Shown: positions 1 through 9,500, numbered from the stretch's first letter. The stretch is DNA of 64,000 bases from Isoptericola halalbus (GCA_009663185.1 VJZX01000014.1:16583-80582), one strand, 5' to 3'. Made by a program: numbers and translations. The notes: generated by a model not told the origin, from the sequence alone.

Positions 1-5
1 TCAGC

Positions 6-1277
6 TCAGATGGAGCCCTCGATCTGACGCTCGTAGGTGTAGGTGTTGTCCTCACCGTAGGAGTAGATCCCGATGAACGCGGACGACGGGTCGTTGTCCT
101 CGTTGAGCGGGCCCGTGCCGGCCTTGCCGGTGTAGATGATCTCCTCGCCGGCCTCGAGCGCGGCGACGCCGTCGGCGAACGACGTCACCTCGGTACCGCC
201 CTCCGCACCCGAGACGGCGGCGATGTTGTCGGCGATCGTCTGACCGTCGGTGTTCTCACCGCGGACCGCGGCGAGCGCGGCGAGGATCGTCGCGTCGTAC
301 GACTCGGCCGAGTACGAGTAGTCGGACAGCTCGCCGCCCTCGTTCTCGGAGTACCACCCGTTGAGCTCCTCCTTGAAGGAGTCGTCGGCCTGCGCGCCCG
401 GCAGCGTGCCCTGCACGCCCTTGAGCGTGCCCGGGTCGAAGCTGTCGCCGTAGTTGGACAGGTTGCCGTCGCAGAAGTACGTCGTGCCGTCGAACTTCCA
501 GTTCTGGGCGACGAGCTCGTTGACGATCGCGACGGTCTCCTCGAACGCGATGATCGAGATCGCGTCGGGCTCCTGCGCGAGCAGGTCGGTCACCTGGGCG
601 CCGAAGTTCGTCTCACCGGGGGCGAACTCCTGGCCCTGGCCCTTGCCGCCGTAGACGACCTCGCAGCCGCCGGCCTCGACGGCCTTCTGCACGTTGTCGC
701 GCAGGCCGTTGCCGTACGCCTCGTTCTGGACGAGGAAGCCCACGCGGCAGTGCCCGCCGTCGAGGATCAGCGAGCCGAGCGCCGCGCCCTGGACCGTGTC
801 CGGCGGCGCGGTGCGCGCGAAGAAGTCGCCGTAGCCCGAGAGGTCGGTGGCGGTGTTCGCGGGCGAGATCTGCATGACCCCGGCCTCGGCGAACGAGTCG
901 ACGACGGCGAGCGAGACGCCGGACGACGCCGCGCCGATGGCGACCGAGACGTCCTTGCCGATGAGGTCGGTCGCGGTCGAGTTGGCGACCGAGAAGTCGG
1001 TCGTGTCACCCGAGTCGCCCCACTCGACCGTCACGTCGTTACCCAGGACGCCGCCCGCCTCGTTGATGTGCTCGACGGCCAGACCGACGCCTGCGATCTC
1101 CGGCGGGCCGAGGAACGCGAGCGTCCCCGTCACCGGCAGGATCGTGCCGATCTTCAGGGGTTCCGCCGTCGTCTCCCCTTCGCCTGTCTCTCCGCCTTCG
1201 GAGGCGCAGGCTGTGAGGCCAAGGCTGAGAACCGCGGCAAGGGCGAACCCCTTGGCGGCCGTGGTGCGTCGAATCAT
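6..1277 (-). CDS. Branched-chain amino acid-type ABC transporter substrate-binding lipoprotein
   Basis: Extracellular lipid-anchored receptor expected to capture an amino acid or related small solute for an ABC importer. The 423-aa product starts with a lipoprotein signal ending in a lipobox (LTAC, Cys24), followed by a Gly/Glu-rich linker and a type I periplasmic-binding domain of the LivJ/Peripla_BP_6 class from about residue 40 to the end (IGTILPVTGTLAFLGPP near its start). The ATG at 1277 is chosen because AGGGG lies 6 nt upstream; the frame stays open to 1439, but the extra N-terminus would bury the signal peptide. Genes downstream on this strand fall outside the window, so permease and ATPase partners cannot be seen. 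The family call is firm; the substrate is unknown. Confidence 0.85.
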   Translation of the reverse strand: MIRRTTAAKGFALAAVLSLGLTACASEGGETGEGETTAEPLKIGTILPVTGTLAFLGPPEIAGVGLAVEHINEAGGVLGNDVTVEWGDSGDTTDFSVANSTATDLIGKDVSVAIGAASSGVSLAVVDSFAEAGVMQISPANTATDLSGYGDFFARTAPPDTVQGAALGSLILDGGHCRVGFLVQNEAYGNGLRDNVQKAVEAGGCEVVYGGKGQGQEFAPGETNFGAQVTDLLAQEPDAISIIAFEETVAIVNELVAQNWKFDGTTYFCDGNLSNYGDSFDPGTLKGVQGTLPGAQADDSFKEELNGWYSENEGGELSDYSYSAESYDATILAALAAVRGENTDGQTIADNIAAVSGAEGGTEVTSFADGVAALEAGEEIIYTGKAGTGPLNEDNDPSSAFIGIYSYGEDNTYTYERQIEGSI

Positions 1278-1444
1278 GCTCATCCCCTTTGGGAGGTGGT
1301 CGTGCGGCGGCTCATCACCGCATGGGAGTGGCGCCGAAGGTAGCGACTCTGTGTGACGCAAATGTGTCGCGTCCGTGAGTTCGCACAATATCGTGACAGA
1401 TCTGTTATCTGTGTCACACGAGTGTAAGACGGCATGCACGCGGG

Positions 1445-1464
1445 CCGCCGCGCCCTCGCGGCGG
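1445..1464 (-). terminator. GC stem-loop after the aldo/keto reductase
   Basis: Perfect 8-bp stem (CCGCCGCG, 4-nt loop CCCT, CGCGGCGG) starting 15 nt beyond the stop codon of the minus-strand aldo/keto reductase gene. There is no clear U-tract, which is common for actinobacterial terminators. It also lies upstream of the binding-protein gene on the same strand, separating the two transcripts. Confidence 0.5.
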
Positions 1465-1479
1465 TCGTCACCCTAGCGG

Positions 1480-2325
1480 TCAGCGGCGGAACTGCGTAAA
1501 AGCGGCCGACGCCGGATCGCCGCCCGTGCGCCCCGCCACGCCGCTCTCGAGCGCGGAGACCTGCGCCATCTGCTCGTCGGAGAGCTTGAACGAGAACAGG
1601 TCGATGTTGGTGGCCTGCCGCTCCGGCGAGACCGACTTGGGGATCACGACGATCCCCTGCTGCACCGCCCAGCGCAGAACCACCTGCGCCGGCGTCACGC
1701 CGACGTCGGTGGCGATCGACATCACCGCAGGCGCCTCGAGGTCGGCGCCGCGGCCGAGGGGCGAGTACGCCTCGACGGCGATGCCGTGCCGGCGGCACGT
1801 CTCCTGGATCTCGGCCTGCTGGAACGTGGGGTGCACCTCGACCTGGTTGACCGCGGGCACGACGTCGGTCTCGGCCACGAGACGGTCGAGGTGGTCCGGA
1901 AGGAAGTTCGACACGCCGATCGCCCTGACCGCTCCGTCGGACAGCAGCTTCTCGAAGGCCTGCCACGTCTCGACGTACAGGTCCTTGCTCGGCACGGGCC
2001 AGTGGATGAGATAGAGGTCGACGTAGTCGACGCCGAGCTCGCGGCGTGAGTCCTCGAACGCCCGAAGGGCGCGCTCGTAGCCCTGGTCTCCGTTGCGGAG
2101 CTTGGTGGTGACGAACACCTCCTCGCGCGGCAGACCTGACGCACGCAGACCCGCACCGACGCCTGCCTCGTTGTAGTACGCGGCGGCCGTGTCCACATGC
2201 CGGTAGCCCAGCTCGAGGGCCTTCTCGACGTTGGCCTGCGTACCCTCGTCGGGCACCTCGAAGACGCCGAGCCCCACCTGCGGGATCGCGACGCCGTTGT
2301 TGAGGGTGACAGAGGGAACAGTCAT
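1480..2325 (-). CDS. Aldo/keto reductase, 2,5-diketo-D-gluconate reductase-like
   Basis: Cytosolic NADPH-dependent carbonyl reductase of the AKR superfamily, 281 aa, the normal length for a single TIM barrel. The catalytic tetrad is visible: Asp45 and Tyr50 in HVDTAAAYYNE, Lys75 in VFVTTKL and His108 in YLIHWPVP. The cofactor-binding end carries VIPKSVSPERQATN. The start MTVPSVTL fits the family N-terminus; the ribosome site is weak (GAAATGAG). The nearest relatives by motif are AKR5-type enzymes such as 2,5-diketo-D-gluconic acid reductase, but these act on many aldehydes and ketones, so the true substrate is not shown. It is monocistronic, with cspA divergent. Confidence 0.88.
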   Translation of the reverse strand: MTVPSVTLNNGVAIPQVGLGVFEVPDEGTQANVEKALELGYRHVDTAAAYYNEAGVGAGLRASGLPREEVFVTTKLRNGDQGYERALRAFEDSRRELGVDYVDLYLIHWPVPSKDLYVETWQAFEKLLSDGAVRAIGVSNFLPDHLDRLVAETDVVPAVNQVEVHPTFQQAEIQETCRRHGIAVEAYSPLGRGADLEAPAVMSIATDVGVTPAQVVLRWAVQQGIVVIPKSVSPERQATNIDLFSFKLSDEQMAQVSALESGVAGRTGGDPASAAFTQFRR

Positions 2326-2597
2326 GTGCTCATTTCTACCGCCCGAGCCGCGCCCTCGCGCCGCGGAACTCGACCGAAGCACCTGAAGGGCTGGTGGTAC
2401 TGCCTCACCTCGCGTAACGTTGTGGTCTGTTGCAGTGCCTCGCTCGATCCGGGACGGTTCCCGTCCTGCGTCGAGGGCCCACGTCGTCAGGGTTGACGTG
2501 GTCCTCGGCGGACCTTGTTTGATCAAGAGTTGACGACGATTCACCGTGATGCGCGACTCCGAAAGGCGGGGTCGTCACCTCTTGAAGGAGTACCAGC

Positions 2598-2801
2598 ATG
2601 GCCACCGGAACCGTGAAGTGGTTCAACGCCGAGAAGGGCTACGGCTTCATCGCCCCCGAGGACGGCTCCGCGGACGTGTTCGCGCACTTCTCCGCGATTC
2701 AGTCGAGCGGCTACCGCTCGCTCGAGGAGAACCAGCGCGTCGAGTTCGACGTGACGCAGGGCCCGAAGGGCCCGCAGGCGGAGAACATCCGCCCGCTCTG
2801 A
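2598..2801 (+). CDS. cspA: Cold-shock protein, CspA family
   Basis: Single cold-shock domain of 67 aa that binds single-stranded RNA/DNA and acts as an RNA chaperone. RNP1 (KGYGFI, residues 13-18) and RNP2 (VFAHF, residues 27-31) are present; RNP2 has Ala where many family members have Val. AAGGAG lies 10 nt before the ATG. The 271 nt between the divergent aldo/keto reductase start and this gene hold a TTGACG -35-like box at 2493 and leave room for a long 5-prime leader, as is usual for cold-shock genes, though I cannot place the transcription start. Confidence 0.95.
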   Translation: MATGTVKWFNAEKGYGFIAPEDGSADVFAHFSAIQSSGYRSLEENQRVEFDVTQGPKGPQAENIRPL

Positions 2802-2846
2802 CGCTCGATCCGGGTGTCCGACGTCGGTCGGTCACCCTCTGAGCAT

Positions 2847-2887
2847 CGGCCCGCATCCACTCGCCTCACGGCGGTGGGTGCGGGCCG
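2847..2887 (+). terminator. Rho-independent-type stem-loop after cspA
   Basis: Inverted repeat with 14-nt arms (CGGCCCGCATCCAC at 2847-2860 and its complement at 2874-2887, one mismatch) and a 13-nt loop, 45 nt after the cspA stop. It is followed by TCGTCGTGGG rather than a U-tract. Confidence 0.65.
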
Positions 2888-2971
2888 TCGTCGTGGGTGC
2901 AGGTGGGCGGCACTGGGTACGGGCGCTCACCGGCGCGGGAACCTGGGCGCACGGGCAAGCGTTCGACAGGC

Positions 2972-3751
2972 ATGGGATTCCTCGACCGTCTTCTCGGCAG
3001 GTCTCGCGACGACGAGCACCGCTACGGCGGAGTGCCCGGCGAGCGCGGCTACGCACAGCCCGGTTACGCGCCCGGCAAGGTGGGCTACGGGGCCGCGGAC
3101 GCGCAGCCGGCCGGCGTCCCGGCGTCTCCGGGCTACGGCGCGAAGGGTGCCGCAGGCCACGGCCGCAGCGCCGACGACGTCGCGATCGATCGCTATCGCT
3201 ACCTCTTGCGGACCGCGCCGCCCGACGCCGTCGAGCAGGCGCACGCGGAGGCGTTCGCCCAGCTCACCCCCGAGCAGCGGCGCACGGTGCTCGCCGAGCT
3301 CGGCGCCTCCGTCCCGCCGGCCGAGCGCGCCACGTCCGACGACCCGCGTTCGCTCGCACGCATGGCCACACGCGCCGAGATGCGCAACCCCGGGACGCTC
3401 GAGCAGGCCTTCCGCGGTCAGGGCGGGGCGCAGGGTGCCTACCGCGGGCCGAGCATGGGCGCGATGATCGGCTCGAGCCTGCTCGGCACGGTCGCCGGTG
3501 TGGTGATCGGATCGGCCGTCGCGAACGCGCTGTTCGGCCCCGCGTTCGGCGACGTGTCGCAGGAGTTCGTCGCGGCCGACGGCACCGAGGGCGCCGAGGG
3601 TGCTGACGCCGGAGCCGAGGGCGACGCTGGAGCGGAAGCGGACGCCGCCGGGATGGACGCGACGGCCGACAGCGGCGACGGTGGCGGGTTCTTCGGCGAC
3701 TTCTTCGGGGGCGGTGACGGCGGCGGCTTCGACATGGGCGGCGACTTCTGA
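2972..3751 (+). CDS. Uncharacterised protein with a central membrane-like segment and acidic Gly-rich tail
   Basis: The 259-aa product begins MGFLDRLLGRS, then a Gly/Tyr-rich low-complexity stretch to about residue 65. A conserved-looking helical core follows (RYRYLLRTAPPDAVEQAHAE, LTPEQRRTVLAEL, about 70-150), then a small-residue hydrophobic segment at about 163-188 (GSSLLGTVAGVVIGSAVAN), and an Ala/Glu then Gly/Asp/Phe-rich tail (FFGDFFGGGDGGGFDMGGDF). Similar actinobacterial proteins have been labelled cation-transporting ATPase in databases, but no ATPase motif is visible, so I do not adopt that. Its ribosome site is weak. It is convergent with the nuclease/helicase gene, with a hairpin repeat between them. 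Confidence 0.7.
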   Translation: MGFLDRLLGRSRDDEHRYGGVPGERGYAQPGYAPGKVGYGAADAQPAGVPASPGYGAKGAAGHGRSADDVAIDRYRYLLRTAPPDAVEQAHAEAFAQLTPEQRRTVLAELGASVPPAERATSDDPRSLARMATRAEMRNPGTLEQAFRGQGGAQGAYRGPSMGAMIGSSLLGTVAGVVIGSAVANALFGPAFGDVSQEFVAADGTEGAEGADAGAEGDAGAEADAAGMDATADSGDGGGFFGDFFGGGDGGGFDMGGDF

Positions 3752-3790
3752 CGAGGTGGCGCGTCCTTCGGCGACATAGAACGCCCGCCC

Positions 3791-3831
3791 GCGAGGTAGA
3801 AGCGATTTCGACGATCGCGCTTCTACCTCGC
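3791..3831. repeat. Family B repeat, copy 1 (GAGGTAGAA hairpin)
   Basis: Perfect 14-bp inverted repeat (GCGAGGTAGAAGCG at 3791-3804, complement at 3818-3831) with a 13-nt loop. It lies between two convergent genes, and the right arm contains the TAG stop codon (3823-3825, read on the minus strand) of the nuclease/helicase. The motif GAGGTAGAAG recurs at 16.6 and 31.8 kb, and related units occur at 27.1 and 53.4 kb. It may act as a bidirectional terminator. Confidence 0.8.
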
Positions 3832-6800
3832 CGTGAGGCGCAGGAAGGCGCCGAGCTGTTCGAGCTCCCGCACGCTGCGCGGCAGGTAGTCCGTCAGGTG
3901 CGGGGACCGCACGACGATCGCGCACCACTGCCCGCGCGACACTGCCACGTTGATCCGGTTCCGGCTCAGCAGGAAACGCATCCCGCGCGGCACGTCCCCT
4001 GCCGCCGACGCCGCGAGCGTCAGGATCGTCACCGCGGCCTCGCGGCCCTGGAACAGGTCGACCGTACCGACCGCGACGCCCGTCAGCCCCGCCGCGTCGA
4101 GCGCGCGCCGCACTGTCCACACCTGCGCGTTGTACGCCGCGACGACGATGACGTCGGACGGCTCGAGCGGCCGCGCGGCCCCGCCCGCTCCCGGGTGCCA
4201 TGTGCGTCCGACAAGGGCCTGCACCTGCCGCACGACCTCGGCCGCCTCCTCGGGGGACGCGACGGACCGCCCCGTATGGTCGACCAGCACCTGCCGCACG
4301 CCGGGCTCCACGCCCTCGAGGCGTCGCTCGGCGGCGACAGGGTGTGCCCGCAGCCGCCCCTCGTACGCGAGGTCGGAGACGGCGTCCGCCAGCGCAGGAT
4401 GCATGCGGCGTGACGCCGGCAGGAAGTACCCGAGCTGGGCGGGCAGGACGTCGTGCCCGTCGGCGAGCCACCGCAGCGCCGAGCCCGCGACCGCGGGTTC
4501 CGGGTGGGCCCCCTTGCTCACCTGCGGCAGCTGCTGCGGGTCGCCGAGCAGCAGGAGCCGCCGAGCGGCGCGGGACACGGCGATCGTGTTCGCCACCGAG
4601 AACTGCCCGGCCTCGTCGACGACGAGCAGGTCGAGCCCGTCGTCGGCCCAGCGGCCGTGCGCGAAGTCCCACGCCGTGCCGCCCACGACGCAGCCCCGGG
4701 CGGCGGCCTCGGCCTCCGCCGCGAACCCGGCGAGCTGGTCGGCGTTCAGCTCCGTCCAGCCAGGGTCACCGTCCGGGGCACCGCTCCGCCGCTTCTTCGC
4801 GACCCGCTCCCCCGGCACTCCGGCGGCGAGCGTCGCGCAGAGCAGGTTCTCGACGACGGCGTGCGACTGCGCCACCACGCCGACCCGCCAGCCCTCGGCG
4901 ACGAGCCGCCCGATCACGTGCGATCCGACGTACGTCTTGCCTGTCCCGGGTGGGCCCTGCACCGCCAGGTACGAACGGTCGAGCTGCCGGACGGCGTCGC
5001 GCACCGCGCGCACGAGGTCGTCAGGGCCGTCGGCGAGGGGCAGGGCGGCGCCGCCCACCAACCGCGGCGGCCGGCGCAGCAGCAGGTCGGCGACCGGGGC
5101 GGTCGGAAGCCGCGCACCACCCCCCGTGGTGCCCGACGACGCACGCCAGACCGCGAGCGCCCGTGCCGCAGCGTCCTCGACCGCCTGCTCCTGGGCGTCG
5201 CACGGCACGTGGCCGTTCACCGCGACGCCCATCGGCAGCTGTTCGTGGCCCTCCATGCCGGTCGAGAGGCTCTCGGACACCACGAGCACGTCGCGCTCGA
5301 CCAGGCGCCCGGGCTCGTCACCGGACGCGCCGTCGGACACCGGCAGCAGCTCACGCCTCGCGTCGGTCACGACCCCGCGCCGGTTCACGCCGCGCACCGC
5401 ACGTGCGTCGGGCTCACCGACGACGGCCGGCACAGGCCGGTCGTACAGGAGGAAGACCGGCGAGCCGGCGACGAGCTCGGACCCCTCGACCGGTCGGCCC
5501 TCGATCCGCAGGTCGCGAGAGAGCACCTTGCGCCCGTCCTCGGGGCCCCAGTCGCGCAGCACCGTCACACGGTCGGCGACCATGGCCGACCGGCGCCCGG
5601 GCCATTCGTCGGGCGCCCGCTCGAGCCGCGCGAAGTGCTCCTGCCACAGCGGCTTGGCCTCGCGCCGGTAGTACCCGATCGCGGACCCGAGCAGTGACAG
5701 CGCCCGCAGCTCCGTGGGATCGGCGGTGTTGGCATCACCGGTGCCCTGCTCCGCCTCGACCAGAGCGTGGATCTCGGTCTCGAGTCCGATCCGCCGTGCG
5801 ACGTCGACGGCCCGTGCCGTCGGCTCGGGAGCCTCACGCTCGTTCTCGGCGAGCCGCGCGGCGCCCTGCTCGGCCACGGCGGGACCAGGGCCTGCGGCCG
5901 AACGCAGCCAGTCGAGCAGCCGCAGCGTCGACAGGCAGTCGTACCGGTTGTACTCGAGGATCTGCTGCTTGCGCTCGGCCGCCTCCTCGATCCGACCGGC
6001 GTCGCGCAGCGCGGTGTACTCGGCGTACTCGACGACGCTCGACGCGGCGTCCTTGACGCCCTCGCGGGCCGGGTCGTCGGCCATGTACAGCGGCTCGAGC
6101 TTCTTGAGCGAGCGCGACCGGTCCGAGATGCGCAGCGCGGGACGCACGACGTTCCACAGGTCGACGAGCACGCCGTCGCGAAGCAGCTGGTCGACCTCGT
6201 CCTCGTACACCCCGTGGCGGGCGGCGATCGACAGCAGGTGGGCGCGCTCGTAGTCGGCGTAGTGGTAGACGTGCAGGTCAGGCCACCGGCGACGACGGTC
6301 GTTCAGCCAGTCCACGAACGCGACGAGCGACCGGCGCTCCTGCGCCGGGTCGTCCGCCCAGAGGCCCTCGAACGCCGGGCGGCCCTCGGCGTCAGGCTCG
6401 CGCGTGACCCACCCGAAAAGATAGTCGAGCCCGAACCCGCCCGACGGCGTCTCGCCTGCCGGGTCCGTCCACAACGGGTCGCCCTCGAAGTCGAAGAAGA
6501 CGTCCCCGGGGCTCGGTGGCGGGAGCCGGTCGACGGGCTCGCGGTCCACCAGCGCCCAGCGCAGCTCCGCGGTCTCCGGGCCGTCGGGGGTCTCGACGTC
6601 GTACCGCACCTGGCCGTCGCCCGGTTCCGCGCCGAGCTGGAGACCGGCCTGGAACCGCAGACGCTCGAAGCGGGAGGCCGGCATGCCCGACGGCGGCTCG
6701 GTCGCGGCGGCGAGCGCGTCGATCGTCGTGAGGCCCGCCCGAGCGAGCACCGCCCGCTGCGCGGGATACACCCCGGCGACGAGCAGCACGTCGCGCGCGG

Positions 6801-7575
6801 CGGCCGCGGCCTCCGCGCAGTCGGGGCAGCGGGCAAGGCTCCCGCACGCGGCGAACCGCGGGTCGCCCCACCCGACCGGACCGTCGTCGGCAAGGTGCTC
6901 GTCCACGATCTCGAGCATCCTCATCCGCCGGGCGCGGAACACGGGCATGACCTCGGCCAGCAAATGACGCGTCTCGACGCGGGTGCCGAGCACCAGATGG
7001 GCGTGGTCGGTCGGGTCGATGCCGGCCCCCTGCAGCTGGTCCGCGTAGGCCGCGAGCTGGAGCACGGCCCGCACCTTCTCACGCCGGGCCAGCTTGGTGT
7101 CCCACACCGCGTAGCGCGGGCGGCCGGCCCCGAGAGAGGTGCCGTCGTCGCGGACGAGGAAGTCCGCACGGCCGTGGAAGCGGCCGTCGAAGAACGACGC
7201 CTGGTAGACGACGTCCGCCCCGGCCTCCATCGCCCCGAGCGTGCGCGCGTGCGCGGCGACGAGCTCCGCCGTCGTCATGCGCCGGGGCGGCTCGACCGCG
7301 ACGACGCCTCCCGGCCCGCCGGCGGAGGCCGAGCCGTACCGGTCGACGAGCTCGTCGAGGACGCGGCGCTCGTGCTCCTGCCCGACGGCGGCGGTGCGGG
7401 CGAGCATCTCGTCCGCGGGCCGCTCGCGCCGGGGGGCACGTCCGATCACCTCGTCCAGGCGCCGGAGCAGGGCGAGCTCGCACTCGGCCGCGGCGACGAG
7501 ATCTCCCGCGGAGTGCATGAGCATGGATCCGGGATCGACCGTACCCCGAGGACCGTCGTGCTCGAGCAGGAACAT
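3823..7575 (-). CDS. TM0106-type RecB-like nuclease fused to a DnaQ/RNase H-like domain and a superfamily 1 helicase
   Basis: Large 1250-aa fusion likely acting in DNA or RNA processing or repair in the cytosol. In order: a RecB-like nuclease region (about 90-270) with DTKLA and a cysteine set CGSLARCPDC that could hold metal or an Fe-S cluster; an RNase_H_2/DEDD-like segment (FDFEGDP at about 356-364, YNRYDCLSTLRLLDWL near 540); then a UvrD/Dna2-like helicase with Walker A GPPGTGKTY (about 870) and Walker B LLVVDEAGQF (about 980), ending with the VGTVDLFQGREAAV and LSRNRINVAVSRGQ motifs. The C-terminus LTAR-stop is encoded by a family B repeat. It is transcribed after the methyltransferase gene, 43 nt away. 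Its biological role has not been defined, to my knowledge. Confidence 0.85.
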   Translation of the reverse strand: MFLLEHDGPRGTVDPGSMLMHSAGDLVAAAECELALLRRLDEVIGRAPRRERPADEMLARTAAVGQEHERRVLDELVDRYGSASAGGPGGVVAVEPPRRMTTAELVAAHARTLGAMEAGADVVYQASFFDGRFHGRADFLVRDDGTSLGAGRPRYAVWDTKLARREKVRAVLQLAAYADQLQGAGIDPTDHAHLVLGTRVETRHLLAEVMPVFRARRMRMLEIVDEHLADDGPVGWGDPRFAACGSLARCPDCAEAAAAARDVLLVAGVYPAQRAVLARAGLTTIDALAAATEPPSGMPASRFERLRFQAGLQLGAEPGDGQVRYDVETPDGPETAELRWALVDREPVDRLPPPSPGDVFFDFEGDPLWTDPAGETPSGGFGLDYLFGWVTREPDAEGRPAFEGLWADDPAQERRSLVAFVDWLNDRRRRWPDLHVYHYADYERAHLLSIAARHGVYEDEVDQLLRDGVLVDLWNVVRPALRISDRSRSLKKLEPLYMADDPAREGVKDAASSVVEYAEYTALRDAGRIEEAAERKQQILEYNRYDCLSTLRLLDWLRSAAGPGPAVAEQGAARLAENEREAPEPTARAVDVARRIGLETEIHALVEAEQGTGDANTADPTELRALSLLGSAIGYYRREAKPLWQEHFARLERAPDEWPGRRSAMVADRVTVLRDWGPEDGRKVLSRDLRIEGRPVEGSELVAGSPVFLLYDRPVPAVVGEPDARAVRGVNRRGVVTDARRELLPVSDGASGDEPGRLVERDVLVVSESLSTGMEGHEQLPMGVAVNGHVPCDAQEQAVEDAAARALAVWRASSGTTGGGARLPTAPVADLLLRRPPRLVGGAALPLADGPDDLVRAVRDAVRQLDRSYLAVQGPPGTGKTYVGSHVIGRLVAEGWRVGVVAQSHAVVENLLCATLAAGVPGERVAKKRRSGAPDGDPGWTELNADQLAGFAAEAEAAARGCVVGGTAWDFAHGRWADDGLDLLVVDEAGQFSVANTIAVSRAARRLLLLGDPQQLPQVSKGAHPEPAVAGSALRWLADGHDVLPAQLGYFLPASRRMHPALADAVSDLAYEGRLRAHPVAAERRLEGVEPGVRQVLVDHTGRSVASPEEAAEVVRQVQALVGRTWHPGAGGAARPLEPSDVIVVAAYNAQVWTVRRALDAAGLTGVAVGTVDLFQGREAAVTILTLAASAAGDVPRGMRFLLSRNRINVAVSRGQWCAIVVRSPHLTDYLPRSVRELEQLGAFLRLTAR

Positions 7576-7618
7576 GCCCCAGGTCTACCAGCGCCATCCG
7601 ACACCGCCGGGAGCCGGG

Positions 7619-8413
7619 CTACGCGCGTGCGGTCACCAGATGCGCCGCGTGGTCGAACTCCACAACGCCGTCCGGACGCACGAAGGCTGCCAGGCGCTCC
7701 GGCGCGGCCGCGAGCAGCCGGTCGATCTCCGCCCTTGAGACGCGGTCGGCGAGGGTCCAGCCCATGATCTCGGCGTTGATCCAGTCCTCGGCCGAGTCGA
7801 ACCGCGTCGTGCCCTGCTCGGTCGTGACCGACGCGGAGAGTCCGGCCTGTTCGAACAGCTGCCTCAGCGCGTCAGTGTCGCCCAGCACGGACGGCGCCCG
7901 CAGCGCGTCCGCTGACTCCCGTCCCAGGAACTCCTCGACCAGCTCGGCCAGGGCGGCGGAGCCGGGACCCTGATCAAGCGCGGCCCACACCGCCACCACG
8001 ATCCCCGCACCGGGCCGGGCGACGCGCCGCATCTCGCGCAGTGCGGCGACCTTGTCGGCGAAGAACATGAGCCCGAACTGGCACAGCACGGCGTCGAACC
8101 GGTCCGCGGCGAACGGGAGCCGTTCCGCGGGCGCCTCGACCCACTGCTCCGACGGCTCGTGGCGCAGGGCGATCGCCAACATGCCGGGATTGAGGTCGAC
8201 GCCGATCACCTCACCGTCGCTGCCGACCCGTTCTCGCGCCTCCCGGGCGACGACACCTGTGCCGCACGCGACGTCGAGCACCGTGTCGCCCTCCCGGATC
8301 CCTGCGGCGTCGCAGACCCGTGGGGCCCACTGCTCGAAGATGGCGGGCAGAAAGTACCTGTCGTAGACCTCGGCCGCACCGCTCACGACCTGACCGGTCT
8401 CGGCATCGCTCAT
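7619..8413 (-). CDS. Class I SAM-dependent methyltransferase
   Basis: Soluble 264-aa methyltransferase of the UbiE/Methyltransf_11 type. SAM-binding motif I is VLDVACGTG (45-53), followed by the acidic end of strand 2 in VIGVDLNPGM and by LCQFGLMFFADKVAALREMRRVARPG. The ATG at 8413 is chosen because GGAG lies 9 nt upstream; an upstream ATG at 8458 lacks a site. The substrate cannot be read from the sequence; relatives methylate quinones or small metabolites. It precedes the nuclease/helicase on the same strand, probably without functional linkage. Confidence 0.82.
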   Translation of the reverse strand: MSDAETGQVVSGAAEVYDRYFLPAIFEQWAPRVCDAAGIREGDTVLDVACGTGVVAREARERVGSDGEVIGVDLNPGMLAIALRHEPSEQWVEAPAERLPFAADRFDAVLCQFGLMFFADKVAALREMRRVARPGAGIVVAVWAALDQGPGSAALAELVEEFLGRESADALRAPSVLGDTDALRQLFEQAGLSASVTTEQGTTRFDSAEDWINAEIMGWTLADRVSRAEIDRLLAAAPERLAAFVRPDGVVEFDHAAHLVTARA

Positions 8414-8546
8414 CGTGATCTTCTCCGTCGGTCGTGCCGCCCTACTCGATCCTGACAACGCTCGGTGAGGCTTGCCAGGCGGGCGGACGTGGACCTGCGG
8501 CGCGGGTTTCCGTCATAGTGGGGCCGCTCGACGTCGAAGGAGAGAC

Positions 8547-9482
8547 ATGCCCGTCCGATTCAACCCGCCACCCGGATGGCGGGTGCCACCCGGGTTCCGG
8601 CCGGAGGCCGGCTGGGCGCCCGACCCTGCCTGGCCCCCCGCGCCGCCCGGGTGGGACTACTGGATCGACGACGCGCCGCCGCCACCCGCGCCGCCTGCGC
8701 CCCCGGCGCAGGTCGCGGCCCCGGCGCCGCCCGCGCCACCGAGGCGCCGGCCCGAGACACCCGTAGAGGCCACCACCGTCATGGCGCCGGTCCGAGCCGA
8801 GGTCGCGTCGGCGCCGGTCGCGGCAGCTCGGGTTGCGGCGCCCCCGGTCGCGACCCACGTCGCGACGGTCGGCATGCCCGAGCGGTACGCCGCCCACCCC
8901 ACCGAGCACGCCACCGCCCCGCTGCCGCCGGCGCAGCCGCCCGCACCGCCGTCGTCGTACACCTCGGGGCGCTCCGCCACGGGCGGCGTTGAGGCGACCC
9001 GCACGGCGCAACAGAACCCGACGGCGCGCCCGAGCAACCTCCTCATCGCGGGCGTCGCGGTCGCGTGCATCGCGCTCGGGTGCATCCTCGGCGTCATGTT
9101 CTCCCTGGTCAAGACGGCCGACGCGTCGCAGGCGATCGCCGACGCGCAGCGCGCCCGCGACGCCGCCCACGCGCTGAAGACCGAGGTGAACGAGCAGCAG
9201 GAGGCCATCGACGCCATGCGCGCCGAGCTCGAAGATCGCGAGAAGGCGCTGCGCGACCGCGAGACCGAGCTGGCGGAGAAGGAGTCGCAGCTGACCACGC
9301 GACAGCAGGAGCTCGACGCACAGGCCGCTCAGCAGCAGCAGGGTCAGGGCGCGTGGTTCTACTGGAGCTGCAAGGACGCGGAGAAGGCCGGCGTCACACC
9401 GATCCAGCAGGGTCAGCCCGGGTACCGTGGCGACCTCGACCCGAACGGCAACGGCTATGCGTGCGAGGAGGGCGAGTACTGA
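8547..9482 (+). CDS. Membrane protein with coiled coil and C-terminal Excalibur calcium-binding domain
   Basis: 311-aa cell-envelope protein. A cytoplasmic Pro/Ala-rich N-terminus opens with PPPGWRVPPGF and WAPDPAWPPAPPGWDYW, a short motif repeated in many actinobacterial membrane proteins. One transmembrane helix (about 166-188, LLIAGVAVACIALGCILGV) is followed by a charged coiled coil (about 190-260, heptads of Glu/Arg/Leu). The extracytoplasmic end is an Excalibur domain (about 271-311) with two Cys and the Asp-rich loop DLDPNGNGYACE expected to bind Ca2+. GAAGGAG precedes the ATG. The function is unknown; the architecture suggests a surface sensor or adhesion role. Confidence 0.8.
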   Translation: MPVRFNPPPGWRVPPGFRPEAGWAPDPAWPPAPPGWDYWIDDAPPPPAPPAPPAQVAAPAPPAPPRRRPETPVEATTVMAPVRAEVASAPVAAARVAAPPVATHVATVGMPERYAAHPTEHATAPLPPAQPPAPPSSYTSGRSATGGVEATRTAQQNPTARPSNLLIAGVAVACIALGCILGVMFSLVKTADASQAIADAQRARDAAHALKTEVNEQQEAIDAMRAELEDREKALRDRETELAEKESQLTTRQQELDAQAAQQQQGQGAWFYWSCKDAEKAGVTPIQQGQPGYRGDLDPNGNGYACEEGEY

Positions 9483-9500
9483 CGGAGCGTTGACCCCGCG

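Noticed and set aside
5767-7767. Large antisense open frames over the nuclease/helicase and several other genes
   Set aside because: These frames are by-products of high GC at third positions; their translations lack motifs and have skewed Arg/Ala/Pro content, while the opposite strand holds clear domains.
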